NCBI GenBank assembly: GCA_027366155.1
Contig: DAHXKV010000021.1
Span: 1 to 33,594 of the forward strand
Direction: 5' to 3'
DNA: 33,594 nucleotides
Origin: Microcaldota archaeon
GTDB lineage: Archaea > Micrarchaeota > Micrarchaeia > Micrarchaeales > CABMGC01
Below are positions 30,284 through 33,594 of the stretch, one piece after another (the stretch's first letter is position 1; each line of letters opens with the position of its first letter). The position numbers were made by a program, and so were the translations under genes. The notes below the pieces were generated by a model. That model was given only the letters and a program-made list of their open reading frames with translations, did no database searches and was not told the DNA's origin.

Positions 30284-31567
30284 ATGCACATCCGACCCAC
30301 CTGCCTGAATGACGATGATATAAATTTTCACAATCAAATGTTTCTTTGTGCTGGGATGTTTGATTTTACCGTGAAGAAGGACTTCTCCGTATACGAAAAC
30401 ATGAAGGATCCATCCTTCCTGAAGAAGTTCTACAAGTTCAAGACAGTTGAAATGATAAAGAGCAATGAGATATACGGCTCATCGCCACCTGACCTCTTTG
30501 TTGGGAGGATAGGATACCCTGACGTCTATATAGGGCCGCTGGTTCCCCCACTTCTGGGAGACACCGGAATCATGGGAACTCCAGAGATGTGGGTAGGTAA
30601 AACAATCAACGAAATAGTAGAGCTACGGTCGCTGCTTGTCAGGGGCATGTACCGGACTAAGGTCACAAACCCCGACAAGGGGAGGATAGAGCAGGCACTC
30701 AAAGAGATAGCCCTTGCCGACAGGTTCACCCCTATCGACTTGACCCTAAAGAACAGGCCTGCGCCTAACATGAGCTTCAGTGAGAACAGCCAGCCTTTCG
30801 GCCCGAGCGCCCCACTCGAAAGCATAACTGTGGGGAACATGCACGCGGAACAGCATGTTGAAGACGCATACCTTGACACGTCAATGCCGGCATCCGAAGC
30901 GATAGTGGAGCTATACTCAAAGGGGGTCCTGGTATCCAAGATACAGAAAGCCCTGGCTGCAGGTCTGCTGGGGCGCGGCAAATCGCGGAGGTTTGTCCCG
31001 ACTCGCTGGAGCATAACTGCTACTGACGACACACTCTCAAAGCACAAGCTGAAAGAGCTAAAGCAGATGGGGACAATAGGCAAGGTGGAGCTTTACGAGA
31101 GCGTCGCACTGGACAACCGCTGGGTGATAATAATGATGCCGGGCCAATGGGAATACGAATCGATGGAGGCGTGGTATCCTAATACTACCTGGAACTCAAG
31201 CAGCAAGGAAATAGACATAGGTGCCTCCTACGAGCCCTTCTGCGGAAGAAAGACCTATGCTGAAATAGGTGGGTGCTACTATGCTGCAAGGCTCGCAGTC
31301 ACAGAGCTCCTCCAGAAGAAGCAAGCCCAGGCGAAAGTACTTATACTGCGGGAAGTGCATTCGGGGTATATAATGCCCGTGGGCGTCTGGAATGTCAGGG
31401 AGCATGTGAGGGCAACCCTTAATGCACCGCCATCAGAATTCGAGAGCATGGCTTCTGCGCTCGCATACGCCTCGAAGAAGCTTGAGATACCCGTACGGAC
31501 ATGGATCGAGAACAGCACCATGCTCAAACGGCACATATACCAAAAACGTCTTGCCACAAACCTATGA
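30284..31567 (+). CDS. nreA: Nre-family DNA repair protein
   Basis: A 427-residue member of the archaeal Nre family (DUF650/DUF651), linked to DNA damage repair together with PCNA. Conserved blocks are GSSPPDLFVGRIGYPDVYIGPL, RRFVPTRWSITATDD, EPFCGRKTYAEIGGCYYAARLAV and REVHSGYIMPVGVWNVRE. The usual N-terminal cysteine-rich zinc motif is absent, and I see no C-terminal PCNA-binding QxxLxxFF. The start could be ATG 30284, or a later Met (residue 19 or 25) nearer the conserved core. It converges on the ATPase gene with 3 nt between stops. The NreA/NreB subtype is uncertain. Confidence 0.85.
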   Translation: MHIRPTCLNDDDINFHNQMFLCAGMFDFTVKKDFSVYENMKDPSFLKKFYKFKTVEMIKSNEIYGSSPPDLFVGRIGYPDVYIGPLVPPLLGDTGIMGTPEMWVGKTINEIVELRSLLVRGMYRTKVTNPDKGRIEQALKEIALADRFTPIDLTLKNRPAPNMSFSENSQPFGPSAPLESITVGNMHAEQHVEDAYLDTSMPASEAIVELYSKGVLVSKIQKALAAGLLGRGKSRRFVPTRWSITATDDTLSKHKLKELKQMGTIGKVELYESVALDNRWVIIMMPGQWEYESMEAWYPNTTWNSSSKEIDIGASYEPFCGRKTYAEIGGCYYAARLAVTELLQKKQAQAKVLILREVHSGYIMPVGVWNVREHVRATLNAPPSEFESMASALAYASKKLEIPVRTWIENSTMLKRHIYQKRLATNL

Positions 31568-31570
31568 GCA

Positions 31571-33586
31571 TCAGTCTTTTTCAAAGGCTATCTCCGAAAT
31601 GCTTCCTCCCACTACCTGAAATGAGTCCCTAGGTTTCTTCTTTCCCGCCTGGCCAATCCACGCTGCATACTCTTTACCCTCCAGCAGCCGTTCAAACCTC
31701 GCCTCTCCCACACTGTCAGTAATGGCATTCCCTACGTTTTCGCCTACATATCTCAATGAAACAGAAAGGCCCCTGAAGCCGTTTCCGTCCTTGTCCCTAA
31801 CCCTTATCACTGTCGGCTGCCTCTCCTCTTCCTGGCAACTATCGCTGGCAGCATTGGATTGTGGAAGAGCGTAAAGCCTTGTCTTTATGAACAAAGAGCT
31901 TGCAGGGCTCTTCACCCCGCCGATTTCGTTCACATAACTAAGTGTGCATATTCTATGCTCAAGCGATTTAAGCTTTTCCTCAAGCGCTTCTGCGTCTTTT
32001 GCGTCAAAAATCAGGTCTGCAACAGCATTTCTGGCAGAATCGGAGCTCTGCCTGAAATAAAGCTTATTCTGGCACAACCTCCTTATATGCAGGTTTATTT
32101 CAGAAGCCCCATGCGTTATCAACATTATGCCCACTCCTTTCTTTCTAAAGTCCTGTATTCTTTGCTTAAGGTCCACTGTTGCTGCAGATATCTCTTCATT
32201 GTCGAAAATAAGCTGCGCCTCCTCCAGGCATACCAGAAGTCTGAGCTTTCCATTCCCATTCAAGTCTAGGCTTTCCGAATAAGCATATATCTGGTTGAGA
32301 ACAAGGGCGTAAAAGAAAGGCTTCATGCTATTGCTTATATTGGAGAGGTCAAATACTACGTTTTCATCGATAAATGACTCAAGGCACGCTCCTTCCTTAT
32401 ATGCAAATTGCGGCTTCATCAGCAGCAACCTCAGGCTCTGCAGTCCTGCGATTATGTTCTCCCCGTGCTTGGTGTACTTCACTCCCGCATTGTTCCTATG
32501 CCCATGTCGCTCTGCAACCGATTCCTCTATCTCCTTGTAAACTTCTGTAGGATCGGGCTTATTAGTCCTTGAATACACCCTTCCAAAACTCGAAAGAAGG
32601 CACTTCTCCATTGCATTTTTATACGGCCCTGCGTTAGATGCATGTGCCATTAGCATTGCAAGATTCTCATAAAAACCCTCCCTCCTTAAATTATCTGGGC
32701 ATCTAAAAAAATTAATCTTCTCCCCCTCGCCACATACTCTCACTATCTTCATCTTATTCTTAATTCCAAAATCAATCCATTCTTCGGTAGGCGCAACAAT
32801 TACTACCTTGGTTTGGTCTCTGTTGAGCACCTGTTCCACAAGGTCCATGGCTGCGAATGTCTTTCCCGAACCAGGAAGCCCGGTCACAAGAGTGCCTAGA
32901 TTCAGGGAAGACAGCACCGAAGATACGCGCGTATCTGTCTCCCTAACGGAGCCCTCCAGATAAGAGCCAAAGACTATCTCCTCCTTCTCACATTCAAGTG
33001 GGTGTTGTGCAAAAACGGCCCTAGAAAGCAGGACTCTATCTGTCAATGTTATCATCCTCGAAGCTCTGCTTTGAGAAAGCTGGACGCCGCGGTACCCCTC
33101 AAGCTTCCGGCGCAGGTCTAGAAAATCGCTGCAGTAAACAGCCTTTTCCTTCAGTATCAGCAACTTGCTCTTCAAGTACCTGTAAAAAAGGCCATCTGCT
33201 GAAATGTTTGATGCGAACACCACTCTATAAGAAAACCCGTTCCCCATTATGATCTCCTGTAAGTTTTCGAGAAAGATGATGTCTGCCCTCTTCTCATCGG
33301 ATCCATGATAAAGCTCGCTTTGAACGGAACCTGAACTTGTCCCTCTCGCCCCAAAATTCCTTGTAATGCGAAGTTCTCCTCCGCTCATATTATTTTCTAC
33401 CCTCCTTATTTCACTCCTTGCATCCTTCAGACTGCCTGGAAAAAATGAGACAAACACCTCGCTTTCTGTGCCTCCAAGCACAGAAAACATATTTTCGAGT
33501 GGCTTTTCGATTCTGTAGCCTTTCTCACTAAAAGGTTCAAAGGCCGAGGCAAAGCGGAACATACTACTCCTCGGAACCGGCGGCAC
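31571..33586 (-). CDS. HerA/VirB4-like ATPase with C-terminal Ig-like domain (5' end may be cut)
   Basis: A 671-residue ATPase from GTG 33586; the frame stays open to the window edge, so the N-terminus may be longer. ATG 33562 (MFRFASAF) is another start. Walker A is GLPGSGKT (236-243), Walker B LLVCLEEAQ (450-458), followed by ITHGASEI, as in DUF87/HerA/VirB4 motors. The first 230 residues are a separate alpha/beta domain. Residues 587-671 look like a carboxypeptidase-regulatory or Ig-like beta domain (TVIRVRDKDGNGFRGLSVSL, TDSVGEARFERLLEGKEY). Such domains are usually extracellular, yet no signal or membrane helix is visible. Distinct from the ATPase at 2231. Confidence 0.82.
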   Translation of the reverse strand: MPPVPRSSMFRFASAFEPFSEKGYRIEKPLENMFSVLGGTESEVFVSFFPGSLKDARSEIRRVENNMSGGELRITRNFGARGTSSGSVQSELYHGSDEKRADIIFLENLQEIIMGNGFSYRVVFASNISADGLFYRYLKSKLLILKEKAVYCSDFLDLRRKLEGYRGVQLSQSRASRMITLTDRVLLSRAVFAQHPLECEKEEIVFGSYLEGSVRETDTRVSSVLSSLNLGTLVTGLPGSGKTFAAMDLVEQVLNRDQTKVVIVAPTEEWIDFGIKNKMKIVRVCGEGEKINFFRCPDNLRREGFYENLAMLMAHASNAGPYKNAMEKCLLSSFGRVYSRTNKPDPTEVYKEIEESVAERHGHRNNAGVKYTKHGENIIAGLQSLRLLLMKPQFAYKEGACLESFIDENVVFDLSNISNSMKPFFYALVLNQIYAYSESLDLNGNGKLRLLVCLEEAQLIFDNEEISAATVDLKQRIQDFRKKGVGIMLITHGASEINLHIRRLCQNKLYFRQSSDSARNAVADLIFDAKDAEALEEKLKSLEHRICTLSYVNEIGGVKSPASSLFIKTRLYALPQSNAASDSCQEEERQPTVIRVRDKDGNGFRGLSVSLRYVGENVGNAITDSVGEARFERLLEGKEYAAWIGQAGKKKPRDSFQVVGGSISEIAFEKD

Positions 33587-33594
33587 GCATCTTT

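Noticed and set aside
1-33594. tRNA genes, rRNA genes or a CRISPR array
   Set aside because: I found no T-loop/acceptor-stem pattern, no rRNA-like block and no regularly spaced short repeats by eye. A tRNAscan or CRISPR search could confirm this.

Overview
The window looks like chromosomal DNA from a small-genome archaeon, most likely a DPANN lineage of the Micrarchaeota (ARMAN-2) type. The archaeal evidence is an archaeal-order ribosomal protein operon (uL3-uL4-uL23-uL2-uS19-uL22-uS3-uL29-eIF1) together with eL15, Pcc1 and Cgi121 (KEOPS), Pth2, PriS, prefoldin beta, an XPF-type nuclease, an Nre-family repair protein and archaeal ThrRS. Many genes have a TATA element 24-36 nt before the start codon and no Shine-Dalgarno, so leaderless transcripts seem common. 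The lineage guess rests on the pilin-like N-termini (QSAMEYLMTYGWA type) and general gene content. It is inference; no 16S gene is present.

Layout. 1-2074: two tandem copies of a pilin-like LamG surface protein with duplicated upstream regions. 2231-7769: a compact, tightly spaced cluster of six genes encoding a HerA/VirB4-like ATPase, a stand-alone copy of that ATPase's C-terminal helical-repeat module, a zinc-ribbon membrane protein, a coiled-coil/winged-helix protein, a 52-residue basic protein and a large surface-exposed protein with about 20 N-glycosylation sequons. This is the best candidate for an undescribed system: a membrane-anchored ATPase machine beside pilin-like proteins. 7808-11401: housekeeping genes (prefoldin beta, an unknown, an RMD1/DUF155-like protein, Pth2, primase PriS). 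11536-17455: eL15, Pcc1, then the ribosomal operon, ending at eIF1 where most archaea continue with Rpp29 and uS17.

17530-24338: a minus-strand unknown gene and endonuclease III, a plus-strand phosphodiesterase, then a minus-strand operon of an RHH regulator, a small unknown, CysD, CysN and a GT4 glycosyltransferase. The operon has a perfect palindrome at the regulator's promoter. It suggests sulfate activation linked to surface glycan work, but no APS kinase, APS reductase or sulfotransferase is visible. 24412-27074: a zinc-ribbon protein, ThrRS and an XPF-type nuclease. 27058-29615: an acetylglutamate-kinase-like gene followed by a GNAT-Cgi121 fusion, divergent from an HTH-ACT regulator that has a 20-bp palindrome at its TATA box. 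29646-33586: a lipoprotein-like gene, the Nre-family gene, and a second HerA-like ATPase with a C-terminal Ig-like domain that may run off the window.

I saw no tRNA, rRNA, CRISPR array, transposase or integrase. No gene-free stretch exceeds 300 bases; the longest (1007-1228) holds the duplicated promoter region of the second pilin-like gene.
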